7,377 bases of DNA from Bacillota bacterium (GCA_023460155.1 JAEWRF010000236.1:1-7377), one strand, 5' to 3'. Counted from the first letter of the stretch, positions 1 to 6,902 are shown. A program made the numbers and translations. The notes: generated by a model not told the origin, from the sequence alone.

Positions 1-149
1 GACTTGGAGCCATCCGTCGAACCCTGCTGCTCCTTCAGCGTCTTCTGCAGAAGCTGACCAAAGCCGCCGGAACTCTGCGGCTGATCCGAAACCGGCGCCG
101 GTGCCTCCGGGAGGGACTGCGGCTGTACCGCGGCAATTTGTGCTGTCAT
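1..149 (-). CDS. fliK: Probable flagellar hook-length control protein FliK, N-terminal part only
   Basis: The first 49 codons of a gene that runs off the left edge. The protein begins MTAQIAAVQPQ, then a Pro/Ala/Gln-rich stretch, then a short amphipathic-looking segment (GGFGQLLQKTLKEQQ). No conserved domain is reached. The call rests on position: in Firmicutes flagellar operons fliK follows fliJ, sometimes with ylxF/motE between them, and FliK N-termini are poorly conserved, low-complexity export signals. If correct, the protein is secreted by the flagellar export apparatus, measures hook length, and switches export specificity from hook to filament subunits. The ATG at 149-147 is supported by the strongest Shine-Dalgarno in the window (AAAGGAGGTG, 166-157). 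It lies 85 nt downstream of fliJ. A different flagellar operon protein of unknown function remains possible. Confidence 0.6.
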   Translation of the reverse strand, partial: MTAQIAAVQPQSLPEAPAPVSDQPQSSGGFGQLLQKTLKEQQGSTDGSK

Positions 150-156
150 AGAAATA

Positions 157-166
157 CACCTCCTTT
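157..166 (-). promoter_or_regulatory. Near-perfect Shine-Dalgarno of the fliK-like gene
   Basis: The minus strand reads AAAGGAGGTG, a 10-base match to the complement of the 16S rRNA 3' end, with 7 nt between the last G and the ATG at 149 (9 nt counted from AGGAGG). It decides the start of the fliK-like gene, and shows that this gene can be translated independently of fliJ. Confidence 0.85.
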
Positions 167-172
167 CTCAAA

Positions 173-188
173 ACCCCCAAACGGGGGT
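173..188 (-). other. GC hairpin just upstream of the fliK-like ribosome binding site
   Basis: A perfect 6-bp stem, ACCCCC (173-178) against GGGGGT (183-188), with a 4-nt loop. In the minus-strand transcript it is followed by TTTTG and then directly by the Shine-Dalgarno. The U-run is too short for a confident intrinsic terminator. It could be a weak attenuator, an mRNA-stabilising end, or a structure that modulates initiation. Confidence 0.5.
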
Positions 189-196
189 CGTAATAT

Positions 197-221
197 CTAT
201 CTAAAAAATGGAAATAGATAG
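197..221 (-). repeat. Inverted repeat CTATCTA / TAGATAG in the fliJ-fliK gap
   Basis: Perfect 7-bp arms at 197-203 and 215-221, separated by an 11-nt A-rich spacer (U-rich in the transcript). It lies between the fliJ stop and the GC hairpin. As RNA it gives a weak AT-rich stem; as DNA it could be a protein site. No function can be assigned. Confidence 0.45.
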
Positions 222-234
222 CTTTCTGGATCGG

Positions 235-681
235 TTAAAACCCGGCTGAGCAGCGGGCGCGTCCGACAAATTCCTCAATCATAAGTTCCTGCTCTTTCCG
301 GCTTTGGGCCAGATACTCGGCAAGCTGCTTGTCGCGAAGCTTTTCAAGACCGGAAATGTCGCTGTTCATCTTTACAATTTCCTCCTGCTTTGCCGAAATG
401 GCAAGCAGATATTCCTGTCTTTGGGCTTCCAGCAGGTTTGTTTTTCGGTTCAGTACGGAAAAATAGCGCTTGTATATTTCAAGCTCCCGGAGCTCCAGGC
501 CCTCGGTGAGTCGTATTTTCAATGTTTCGTTTGTCTCGCTGAACTCGCGGTTGATCTCCGTGATTTTGTCCTCCAGCTCCCGGCAGTCCGACTGAAGCCT
601 GATCATTTCATTCTTCAGAACCTCAAGAAGCTGCTTTTTATAGCCCAGGACCTTCTCCAGAGAAAATTGAAATTTCTTCAC
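235..681 (-). CDS. fliJ: Flagellar export protein FliJ
   Basis: A 148-residue, highly charged, almost entirely helical protein, as expected for FliJ (about 140-150 aa). FliJ is a two-helix coiled coil that sits in the centre of the FliI hexamer, links it to the export gate protein FlhA and escorts export chaperones. The N-terminus MKKFQFSLEKVLGYKK matches the usual F-x-F-x-L-E-K-V-L-x-Y-K opening of the family; the rest shows long Leu/Glu/Lys/Gln heptad-like runs with no membrane segment. The start is GTG at 681-679, chosen because it gives this family N-terminus; a GAAGGGG site lies about 10 nt upstream, inside the end of fliI. Only 4 nt separate it from the fliI stop, so translational coupling is likely. 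The Cys-containing C-terminal tail (residues about 137-148) is not a conserved part of the family. Confidence 0.9.
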   Translation of the reverse strand: MKKFQFSLEKVLGYKKQLLEVLKNEMIRLQSDCRELEDKITEINREFSETNETLKIRLTEGLELRELEIYKRYFSVLNRKTNLLEAQRQEYLLAISAKQEEIVKMNSDISGLEKLRDKQLAEYLAQSRKEQELMIEEFVGRARCSAGF

Positions 682-685
682 GGCT

Positions 686-1987
686 TCAGATCCCCTTCAT
701 AACTTTCTGCGTTTCTTCAAAGGAAAACTTTTCGTTTACTTCCTGACAGAGGAACGAATCGACCGCGTCAATCTTTCCGACCGCCTCGTCCAATCGACGG
801 TTCATTCCGGGCTTGTAGGCGCCGATGGAAATCAGGTCGGCGTTCTGATTGTAAACGGACAGGAGATTTCGAACCCGGGAGGCGCTCTCCCTGTGCTCGG
901 GCGTTACAATATCGGTCATCAGACGCGAGATGCTCGCGTTGACATCAATCGCCGGGTAGTGATTCCGGTTCGCGAGGGCGCGGGAGAGAACAATATGCCC
1001 GTCCAGAATGCCGCGCACCGTATCGGAAATCGGCTCGTTAGTGTCGTCGCCCTCCACCAGAACCGTATAGACTCCCGTGATGGAGCCCGTTTCAAAATTC
1101 CCGCTCCGTTCCAGAAGCTTCGGAAGCGCCGCGTAAATGGAGGGTGTGTAGCCGCGCGCGATGGGCGGTTCCCCGGCGGCCAGCCCGATTTCACGCTCCG
1201 CCATGGCGAAGCGGGTCAGGGAGTCCATCATCAGCAGCACGTCCATCCCCTGATCCCGGAAATACTCGGCGATGGTCGTCGCGACGGAAGCGCATTTTGC
1301 CCGGAACATGGCGGGCTGGTCCGAAGTGGCCACTACCAGCACCGAGCGCGCCAGCCCTTCGGGGCCGAGGTCCTTTTCCATGAACTCCTTAACCTCACGG
1401 CCCCGTTCGCCCACGAGGGCGATCACATTGATATCCGACTGAATATTTTTCGCGATCATCCCCATCAGGGTGCTTTTCCCGACGCCGCTCCCGGAAAAGA
1501 TGCCCATTCTCTGCCCCTTGCCGACCGTAAGCATCCCGTCGATCGCCTTGATGCCGAAGCTGAGACACTCGCTGATGCGCGGCCGCGTGAGCGGATTCGT
1601 ATAGGTCGGTTCGATGTCGTAATACGCAGAAGGGGGAAATTCTCCGAGGCTGTCGATCGGGCGTCCTGTTGCGTCGATCGTTCTCCCGATAAGAAAATCC
1701 CCCACCGGAATACGCAGTTTATGCTCGGTGCTTTCCACAATGCTGCCCGGCCCGATTCCCCGAATATCGCCGTATGCCATAAGAAGGACGTTCCCATCCC
1801 GGAAGCCGACCACTTCCGCAGCCACACCCGCATTTCCCGCCTTGCGGCCGATCATGCAGATGTCACCAACCTTGGCGTCCAGACCCGACGTCTCAATCAT
1901 CATTCCGACGATGTTTTTCACTTTTCCCTTATAGCAAAGCGGGTCAATCTTCGAAACGATTTTACAGGCTGCGGCCAGGTCAACCAT
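686..1987 (-). CDS. fliI: Flagellum-specific ATPase FliI
   Basis: A 433-residue cytoplasmic ATPase of the F1-beta-like type III secretion family. It forms a hexamer below the export gate and uses ATP hydrolysis to help unfold and load rod, hook and filament subunits. An N-terminal beta-barrel domain covers about residues 20-95. The Walker A motif GSGVGKST is at 166-173, the catalytic Glu lies in GERGREV (E194), and Walker B LLMMD is at 251-255, followed by the family signature SLTRFAMAEREIGLAAGEPP (256-275). The C-terminal helical domain is present (DLISIGAYKPG, 384-394). The length matches the usual 430-450 aa and no key residue is missing. The ATG at 1987-1985 has AAGGA 9 nt upstream (2001-1997). 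The gene lies 25 nt after fliH and 4 nt before fliJ, its two partners in the ATPase complex. Confidence 0.97.
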   Translation of the reverse strand: MVDLAAACKIVSKIDPLCYKGKVKNIVGMMIETSGLDAKVGDICMIGRKAGNAGVAAEVVGFRDGNVLLMAYGDIRGIGPGSIVESTEHKLRIPVGDFLIGRTIDATGRPIDSLGEFPPSAYYDIEPTYTNPLTRPRISECLSFGIKAIDGMLTVGKGQRMGIFSGSGVGKSTLMGMIAKNIQSDINVIALVGERGREVKEFMEKDLGPEGLARSVLVVATSDQPAMFRAKCASVATTIAEYFRDQGMDVLLMMDSLTRFAMAEREIGLAAGEPPIARGYTPSIYAALPKLLERSGNFETGSITGVYTVLVEGDDTNEPISDTVRGILDGHIVLSRALANRNHYPAIDVNASISRLMTDIVTPEHRESASRVRNLLSVYNQNADLISIGAYKPGMNRRLDEAVGKIDAVDSFLCQEVNEKFSFEETQKVMKGI

Positions 1988-2012
1988 GGTATCCCGTCCT
2001 TCCTTCAGAATT

Positions 2013-2897
2013 TTATCCGTTCCCGGTCGTTACGGCGGTGTCTATGGCATTTCGGATTTTTCGGAGCTGCGTGTCGATTCCCGCGTCGATCACCTGATCG
2101 GGCATTTCAATAATGCAGCCCCCGTCGCCCATGCCCTGCGCGGCGACGACCTTCACGTTTTCAGAGACATTCTTCAGCTGTTCCACAATGTCGTTGTCGG
2201 CCTTGGTGAGGATGTTCGCCGTCTGGTCGGAAACATAAATGCGGAGCCATGCCTGATTTCGGTACGAATCCATTGCGGAAAGAATGATTTTGGCCATCGC
2301 CTTGTCGTCGATTTCCAGCTCTTTTTTCAAAATCGCCTTTGCGATTGCAACAGCCAGATCCTGAAGATTGTCGGCGAAACGCTGCAGGACTTTTTCTTTT
2401 TCCTTTTCCACCGTCTGAATCATTTCGGCAAGTTCGTTGATCGTTCTCTGGTTCACGTCCGCTGCTTTGCGCAGACCCTCTTCGGTTCCGGAACGGAGGC
2501 CTGCTTCATAGCCGCTTTTGTGCCCTTCTTTGGAACCGGCCGCGTATCCGGCGGAATAGCCCTGTTTTTTTGCTTCTTCGGTTTCGCGCAGCATCCGCTC
2601 GTTCAGTTCCTGAATCTGATGCGTGCTGTAATTCTGCGCGGAATCGACAATCTGCTTGGCTTTCTGAAAGGCCTTGTCGAGGATTTCCTTGCTTTTCTCA
2701 TCCGGAGGGACGTATTCCGAGCGCGGAAACGCGCGATTCGGCACATACGTCTCCGGCTGCGCCTCCCCGGCTTCATCCCCCGGCTGATTTTCTTCCTCTT
2801 CGTCTTCCGGACTGTCGAAGCTTTCCACTTCGGCCGGGTAGGCCGGGAGAACGGCGCCGTATTGGAATGATTTGATTACCCTACTCAATAATCTCAT
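2013..2897 (-). CDS. fliH: Flagellar assembly protein FliH, ATPase regulator
   Basis: A 294-residue protein that acts as the stator-like regulator of FliI: FliH dimers bind the FliI N-terminus and anchor the ATPase ring to the C-ring. The N-terminal part contains an acidic stretch (about residues 29-49, EDEEEE within it), then a charged coiled coil (about 65-112). Next is an uninterrupted GxxxG run, with Gly at 113, 117, 121, 125, 129, 133, 137 and 141, a hallmark of FliH dimerisation helices. The C-terminal domain contains the typical GDGGCIIEMPDQVIDAGID (257-275). The end of fliG overlaps it by 17 nt if translation starts at ATG 2897. A TTG at 2888-2886 (giving MSRVIKSF) has AAAGGA (2902-2897) at good spacing, looks more like related N-termini, and would shorten the protein to 291 aa. 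Confidence 0.92.
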   Translation of the reverse strand: MRLLSRVIKSFQYGAVLPAYPAEVESFDSPEDEEEENQPGDEAGEAQPETYVPNRAFPRSEYVPPDEKSKEILDKAFQKAKQIVDSAQNYSTHQIQELNERMLRETEEAKKQGYSAGYAAGSKEGHKSGYEAGLRSGTEEGLRKAADVNQRTINELAEMIQTVEKEKEKVLQRFADNLQDLAVAIAKAILKKELEIDDKAMAKIILSAMDSYRNQAWLRIYVSDQTANILTKADNDIVEQLKNVSENVKVVAAQGMGDGGCIIEMPDQVIDAGIDTQLRKIRNAIDTAVTTGNG

Positions 2898-3888
2898 CCT
2901 TTCCGCCCTTTGCGATCACCAGTTCACCCTCGCTTTCCAGATTGCGGATCACGCCGACAATGCGCTGCTGGGCTTCTTCAACATCCCTCAGGCGGACATT
3001 GTGCGTATATTCGAGATCCGACCTGACGGTGTCGGCGGAACGGGAAGACATGTTCTTGAAGATAACTTCGGCAACTTCCTTGTTCGCGCCCTTGAGGGCA
3101 AAGACAAGGTCTTTGGAATCGATCTCGCGGAGGAAACGCTGGATCGACATGTCGTCCAGAGTAAGGATGTCTTCGAAGACGAACATCCTCTGGCGAATTT
3201 CTTCCGAAAGCTCGGAATTCCGGCGGTTCAGTTCGTCGAAAATCACCTTTTCGTTGGCGCGGTCCATATTGTTCATGACATCCGCGACATAATCGATGCC
3301 GCCGAACTGCGTGAAATCAACATTCATCACGTTTGCGAATTTGTTGGAGAGATTGTTTTCAACGATTTTGATGACATCCGGCGAGGTTCGGTCCATCATC
3401 GCGATGCGCTGCACCACGTCGACCTGCTTTTCCGGCGGAAGATCGGAAATCACCGTGGCCGCCTGCTCCGACCGCGCATAGGAGAGGATCAGCGCAATCG
3501 TCTGCGGATGCTCGTTCTGGATGGTGGCCAGAAGGTTCTTGTAATCCGCCTTCCTCAGAAAATCGAAGGCCTTTGTCTGAAGGGATTTTGTGACCCGCTC
3601 CAGCAGAGAGGAAGCCGCCTGCTGGCCGTAAGCCTTTTCCAGCACGTTGCGCGCATACTCCACGCCGCCGTCGGTGATAACCTTTTGAGTCAGGCATATC
3701 TTATAAAAATCATTGAGGATATTGGCCAGCTCTTCGGAAGAAAGGTGGGTAGTACGCGCGATTTCCAGCGTGAGCTGCTCCACTTCTTCTTCCTTCAGGA
3801 ATTTGTAAATCTTGGAAGCCGCGTCCGTGCCGAGAGCGATGATAACGGCTGCGGCCCTCTGTGCGCCGGAGACCTGTGCATTAGCCAT
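2881..3888 (-). CDS. fliG: Flagellar motor switch protein FliG
   Basis: A rotor protein of the C-ring: the N-terminus binds the FliF tail, the middle domain binds FliM, and the C-terminal domain meets the stator to generate torque. With this start it is 335 residues, the normal length. Seen in the sequence: an N-terminal SGAQRAAAVIIALG segment; the middle-domain EHPQ motif (EHPQTIALILSY, about residues 126-137); the GGIDYVADVMN helix (about 196-206); the MFVFEDILTLDD linker; and the torque helix SIQRFLREIDSKDL with conserved charged residues. I chose ATG 3888, which gives MANAQVSG and an 8-nt ATGGCTAA overlap with fliF. ATG 3897 would add MIT and place AAAGGAG (3907-3901) only 3 nt away. The 3' end overlaps fliH. 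Strong coupling of fliF, fliG and fliH is inferred. Confidence 0.95.
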   Translation of the reverse strand: MANAQVSGAQRAAAVIIALGTDAASKIYKFLKEEEVEQLTLEIARTTHLSSEELANILNDFYKICLTQKVITDGGVEYARNVLEKAYGQQAASSLLERVTKSLQTKAFDFLRKADYKNLLATIQNEHPQTIALILSYARSEQAATVISDLPPEKQVDVVQRIAMMDRTSPDVIKIVENNLSNKFANVMNVDFTQFGGIDYVADVMNNMDRANEKVIFDELNRRNSELSEEIRQRMFVFEDILTLDDMSIQRFLREIDSKDLVFALKGANKEVAEVIFKNMSSRSADTVRSDLEYTHNVRLRDVEEAQQRIVGVIRNLESEGELVIAKGGKDEIIE

Positions 3889-5569
3889 GGTTATCATCTT
3901 CTCCTTTCAGCCAGGTCCGGATCAGCTGGGCTGCAATCTCAGGATTCGCCGAGGAAAATTCCTGCAGGTCCTCCTTGATCTGATCTTCCTGACTGTTTTT
4001 GGAGTTGCGGATTTCCTGAATGGATTCCTTCGGAAGCATGGGCTTTCCTTCCTCCCTCGCTTCTCCCGAAAATTCGCTTTCTTCGTCTTCCGGAGAAAGT
4101 TCTTCGTCGTCGGACGGGCCAAGCCCCTCCAGATCCACCGCTTCCCCCTGTCCCAGTTTGACCGCAAGCTCCTCGGCACGCCGGCCCCTTTTCCGGGCAG
4201 CCAGTACAACCGCAAGAGCACCGAGCAGAAGCAGGACCGCTCCTGCTATTACAATAAGAAGCATCGGGAAGGAGGAGGCGCTGCCAGCCGGGGCTGCGTT
4301 CGCCGGCTGGGCGGAGCTTGTGATCGTATTAAATACGACCTTTACCTTGCTTGGGTCAACCCCGGAAGCGTTCGCCACCAACGCCGTCAGATCCTGCTTC
4401 TGCTGATCGGTCATCGAGGCGGAGGTATTGAGCATCACGGAAACCGTCATATCCTGCAATGCCGCCGCGTCGCTTTGAATCTGCTCCTCCACCTGGCTGA
4501 CCAGATATTTATACGACTTGTCGTCCTTTGAGGTAATCAGATTGCCGTTTACAGTGACGCCCGGATAGGTCGTGGTTCCGTTCGTGTCCGTATTGCTCTG
4601 GCTGCCCGCGACGCCGCCCGCACTGCTGGAGCCGCTGGCCGTCTGCTCGTGCTGCTCGTCGGACTGGCTGATGATCCCCTTGCCGTCGCTGGTTGTGGGC
4701 TTGTATGTAATGATGTCCTGAATTTTTTTGTCAAGATTCATCTGGCTTTTGACACTTGCGCTAACGTTGTTCTTCCCGTAGGTAGGCGTAAGCAGCGCCA
4801 GGATTTTGCCCTGCACCCGGTCTTCCACCTGCTGCTCGATCTTCAGCTTAAATTCCGTCAGATCCATCTGCAGGGTGCCGGAGGCTGAGCCTGAATTGGA
4901 ACTGGAAAGCTCTTCCCCGCTGGAATTGTCGATGACGGCCACGTTATCCGCCGTCAGATTCGGGACGCTTTTGGAAACCAGCTGCTTGATACCGCTCACC
5001 TGAGCGCCGCTTAGTCCTTCCCCTGACTTGAGGCGGACCGTGACCGAAGCAGTAGCCTTTTCGCTTTTATCGTCCCAGGCATAGGTGCTCGTGTCGGGAA
5101 GGCTGATGGTTACATAAGCGTTCTCAATTGGCGAAAGCGTCTGGATCACTGCCTCCAGGCGTTCATTCATCTGATATTTTTCGATGATCTTCTCTTCCGA
5201 ATCCGTCGTCATGACGCCGACATGATTGGTAAAAAAGTCGTAGTTCGGCGCGGTTTTCGGGTGGCCCTCGTTTGCCAGTTGCATCCGCAGGGAATTCTCT
5301 TTGTCGGAAGGAACATAAATTGTATTGTTGCTTTCCTTGTAGCTAACCCCCTGGTTGCTCAGTTCCGTCATAACCTCGACCGCTTCGTCGTGGTCCAGCC
5401 CGGGGTAAAGGACGACATACTGCGTGCGGTTCATCAGAAGGCTCAGCGCCACGGCAATCACAACGATTCCGCCCAAAGCGATCAGAATAATTCTTTTGGT
5501 TTTCGATGTGAGGTTAGTCCAGAAATTTGCAACCGGGTCAATGATTTTTCTTAAACGTTCGTTTATCAT
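3881..5569 (-). CDS. fliF: Flagellar MS-ring protein FliF
   Basis: An inner-membrane protein of 562 residues that oligomerises into the MS ring, the base on which the rotor and export gate assemble. Two membrane segments are visible: about residues 27-46 (IILIALGGIVVIAVALSLLM) and about 434-458. Between them lie the ring-building domains, including YVVLYPGLDHDEA, MTTDSEEKIIEKYQMNERLEAVI and the beta-collar region with a Ser/Gly/Thr/Asn-rich loop (about 310-335). After the second segment come an acidic stretch (about 486-507) and the C-terminal FliG-binding helix with NPEIAAQLIRTWL (542-554). The length is normal for the family. The ATG at 5569 gives the usual MINERLRKI start, but the Shine-Dalgarno is weak (AAAGGG about 16 nt away), so reinitiation after fliE, 34 nt upstream, is plausible. 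The stop overlaps the fliG start. Confidence 0.97.
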   Translation of the reverse strand: MINERLRKIIDPVANFWTNLTSKTKRIILIALGGIVVIAVALSLLMNRTQYVVLYPGLDHDEAVEVMTELSNQGVSYKESNNTIYVPSDKENSLRMQLANEGHPKTAPNYDFFTNHVGVMTTDSEEKIIEKYQMNERLEAVIQTLSPIENAYVTISLPDTSTYAWDDKSEKATASVTVRLKSGEGLSGAQVSGIKQLVSKSVPNLTADNVAVIDNSSGEELSSSNSGSASGTLQMDLTEFKLKIEQQVEDRVQGKILALLTPTYGKNNVSASVKSQMNLDKKIQDIITYKPTTSDGKGIISQSDEQHEQTASGSSSAGGVAGSQSNTDTNGTTTYPGVTVNGNLITSKDDKSYKYLVSQVEEQIQSDAAALQDMTVSVMLNTSASMTDQQKQDLTALVANASGVDPSKVKVVFNTITSSAQPANAAPAGSASSFPMLLIVIAGAVLLLLGALAVVLAARKRGRRAEELAVKLGQGEAVDLEGLGPSDDEELSPEDEESEFSGEAREEGKPMLPKESIQEIRNSKNSQEDQIKEDLQEFSSANPEIAAQLIRTWLKGEDDNHG

Positions 5570-5591
5570 GCTGCTGCGTTATCCGCCCTTT

Positions 5592-5604
5592 ACAAGAGTC
5601 TTGT
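5592..5604. repeat. 13-bp palindrome in the fliE-fliF gap
   Basis: ACAAGA (5592-5597) and TCTTGT (5599-5604) form a perfect dyad around a single central base, reaching into the fliE stop codon (5606-5604). The centre is too short for a good RNA hairpin with all six pairs, so if functional it is more likely a DNA site. It may also be chance. Confidence 0.35.
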
Positions 5605-5909
5605 CAAACGCTCATCCTCATCACTTCGTTATATGCGTCCAGTACCTTATCGCGAAGCTGAACCAAAAGGTCAACGGAAAGGCTCGCTTTCTGGGAAGCG
5701 ATTACAACATCGTGCAGATTGTCGGACTGCCCGGTGGCGAGTTTATAGACTTCGCTGTTCACATTGGCATCCGTCTGCTTTACATTGTTGACCGCATCTT
5801 CAAACATAGATTGAAAGGGCAGCCCGGCCGATGAGGAACTCCCGGCGGAGGCGCTTTTCGCCTCTTCAGGAAGCAGAGTGCTTGCCGCTTCAGAAATCGG
5901 CAGAATCAT
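5604..5909 (-). CDS. fliE: Flagellar hook-basal body adaptor protein FliE
   Basis: A small exported protein (101 aa, the family norm) that joins the MS ring to the proximal rod and is the first substrate of the export apparatus. A Ser/Ala-rich variable N-terminus (about residues 1-30) is followed by the conserved helical part: FQSMFEDAVNNVKQTDANV, then GQSDNLHDVVIASQKASLSVD and the C-terminal LRDKVLDAYNEVMRMSV, all typical of FliE. The ATG at 5909 lies 6 nt after the flgC stop. No strong Shine-Dalgarno is seen (GGGAAAGTGATG upstream), so coupling to flgC translation is likely. It sits between its rod partners and the MS-ring gene fliF. Confidence 0.96.
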   Translation of the reverse strand: MILPISEAASTLLPEEAKSASAGSSSSAGLPFQSMFEDAVNNVKQTDANVNSEVYKLATGQSDNLHDVVIASQKASLSVDLLVQLRDKVLDAYNEVMRMSV

Positions 5910-5915
5910 ACTTCA

Positions 5916-6380
5916 TCACTTTCCCATCTCCAGCGCTTTGCTGGCCATTGTTTTTACCGCGTTAAGCGCGTTGATATTTGCCGTGTAGGCTCTTGAAACC
6001 GACATCATGTCAAGCGTTTCCTTCACAATGTCGACGTTCGGCTTCTGTACGTAGCCCTGCGCGTTGGCGTCCGGATTGGAAGGGTCGTACACCTGAGTGA
6101 ACGGGGTCGGATCATCCACAATGGCGGAAACCTTGACCCCGCCGAACTGCTGATCCGGATCGGACGAGGAGGCGGAAACCTCGTTGTCCAGCATGGACTG
6201 GAAGGAAGAATTCCCCTGTTGGCTCTGGGGCTCGTAAACAACCATTTTTCTGCGGTAAGGGCCGCCCTTCTCCGTGCGGGTGGTTTCGGCATTCGCGATG
6301 TTTTCCGAAATTACGTCCATTCTGAGGCGGCTCGCCGTCAGGGCTGAACCGCTGATGTCCATTGAATTGAGAAAAGCCAT
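5916..6380 (-). CDS. flgC: Flagellar basal-body rod protein FlgC
   Basis: A proximal rod subunit exported through the flagellar apparatus and polymerised on FliE/FlgB. It has 154 residues, slightly longer than the common 140-150. The N-terminal rod signature SALTASRLRMDVISENIANAE (about 12-32) is followed by TTRTEKGGPYRRKMVVYEP. The middle contains GVKVSAIVDDPTPFTQVYDPSNPDA and GYVQKPNVDIVKETLDMM, and the C-terminal helix SRAYTANINALNAVKTMASKALEMGK completes the D0 coiled-coil zone. All are highly typical of FlgC. The ATG at 6380 has GGAGG (6392-6388) 7 nt upstream. The extra length is a Ser/Asp/Gln-rich insertion around residues 53-79. It is preceded by an 87-nt gap after flgB. Confidence 0.97.
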   Translation of the reverse strand: MAFLNSMDISGSALTASRLRMDVISENIANAETTRTEKGGPYRRKMVVYEPQSQQGNSSFQSMLDNEVSASSSDPDQQFGGVKVSAIVDDPTPFTQVYDPSNPDANAQGYVQKPNVDIVKETLDMMSVSRAYTANINALNAVKTMASKALEMGK

Positions 6381-6397
6381 GGCGTATCCTCCGTTTC

Positions 6398-6441
6398 AGG
6401 CCGCCGACGCAGTCGCGCAACCGCACGATTTTTGACGGCCT
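6398..6441 (-). other. Potential nested stem-loop in the flgB-flgC gap
   Basis: Outer arms AGGCCG (6398-6403) and CGGCCT (6436-6441) are perfect complements. Inside them TCGCGC (6413-6418) and GCACGA (6423-6428) pair with one G-U wobble in the minus-strand RNA, around a 4-nt loop. The structure ends a few bases before the flgC Shine-Dalgarno (6392-6388), with no U-run behind it, so it is not a terminator. It could protect the mRNA or tune flgC translation. Confidence 0.4.
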
Positions 6442-6467
6442 ACATGCTTTAATTTTACCTTCAAAGC

Positions 6468-6845
6468 TTATTTCGCACCGATTGCGGTTTTAAGCCGGGC
6501 AAAAGAATCCGAAAGTTCCTGGAGTGAATAGCTGTAATTCAGCTGCGTGCGTGCAAGGTTCAGGCTCTCTTTTTCCAGATCGACGCCGTTTCCGTCCGCG
6601 CGGTAAACGTCCGGCAGTTCCTCCGTCACGGGCTGAACGCTTTCAAGCCCCTGTACGGTTTCTCCCTGTGTTTTGGACGGGTCCGAAACCTGTTCGCGGA
6701 GCAGATCTTCAAACGATACGGATTTGCTTTTATAGCCGGGGGTCTCAAAATTGGCGATGTTGTTTGTAACGGCGCGCTGTCTCGTCCAGAGACCATCCAG
6801 ATCCTTTTGGAGAAGCGTTATGGGAACGCTGTCCATCCATTCCAT
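6468..6845 (-). CDS. flgB: Flagellar basal-body rod protein FlgB
   Basis: The first gene of the operon, encoding a proximal rod subunit (125 aa; family usually 120-140) that is exported and assembles next to FliE. The N-terminal D0 motif is clear: LDGLWTRQRAVTNNIANFETPGYKSK (about 17-42), with the NIANxxTPGYK signature, then VSFEDLL. The C-terminal part DGNGVDLEKESLNLARTQLNYSYSLQELSDSFARLKTAI is the conserved FlgB tail. A variable, acidic, Thr/Ser-rich stretch separates them. I chose ATG 6845 because AGGAGG (6859-6854) lies 8 nt upstream; a second ATG at 6836 is less well placed. A SigA-type promoter about 110-140 nt upstream faces this gene. Confidence 0.96.
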   Translation of the reverse strand: MEWMDSVPITLLQKDLDGLWTRQRAVTNNIANFETPGYKSKSVSFEDLLREQVSDPSKTQGETVQGLESVQPVTEELPDVYRADGNGVDLEKESLNLARTQLNYSYSLQELSDSFARLKTAIGAK

Positions 6846-6902
6846 CTGCTTACCCTCCTAAAATCGTTCCGTTTTGCATCAGGCCTCCCTGTACCGGGAA
6901 AC

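Noticed and set aside
304..4531. A series of long open frames on the plus strand opposite fliJ, fliI, fliH, fliG and fliF (304-702, 893-2113, 1986-2870, 2872-3978, 3812-4531).
   Set aside because: Each is codon-aligned with the real minus-strand gene, so a stop appears only where the real gene uses TTA, CTA or TCA. These are rare codons in this genome, which explains the long frames. The translations are rich in Arg, His and Phe and resemble no family.
5578..5607. A promoter-like pair TTGACA-N18-GATAAC on the minus strand before fliF.
   Set aside because: The -35 is perfect, but it spans the fliE stop codon, the -10 matches only 4 of 6, and transcription would start within a couple of bases of the fliF ATG, leaving no ribosome binding site.
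6112..6426. A 104-codon minus-strand frame starting in the flgB-flgC gap.
   Set aside because: It overlaps flgC in another frame; flgC is certain from its conserved motifs and strong ribosome binding site.
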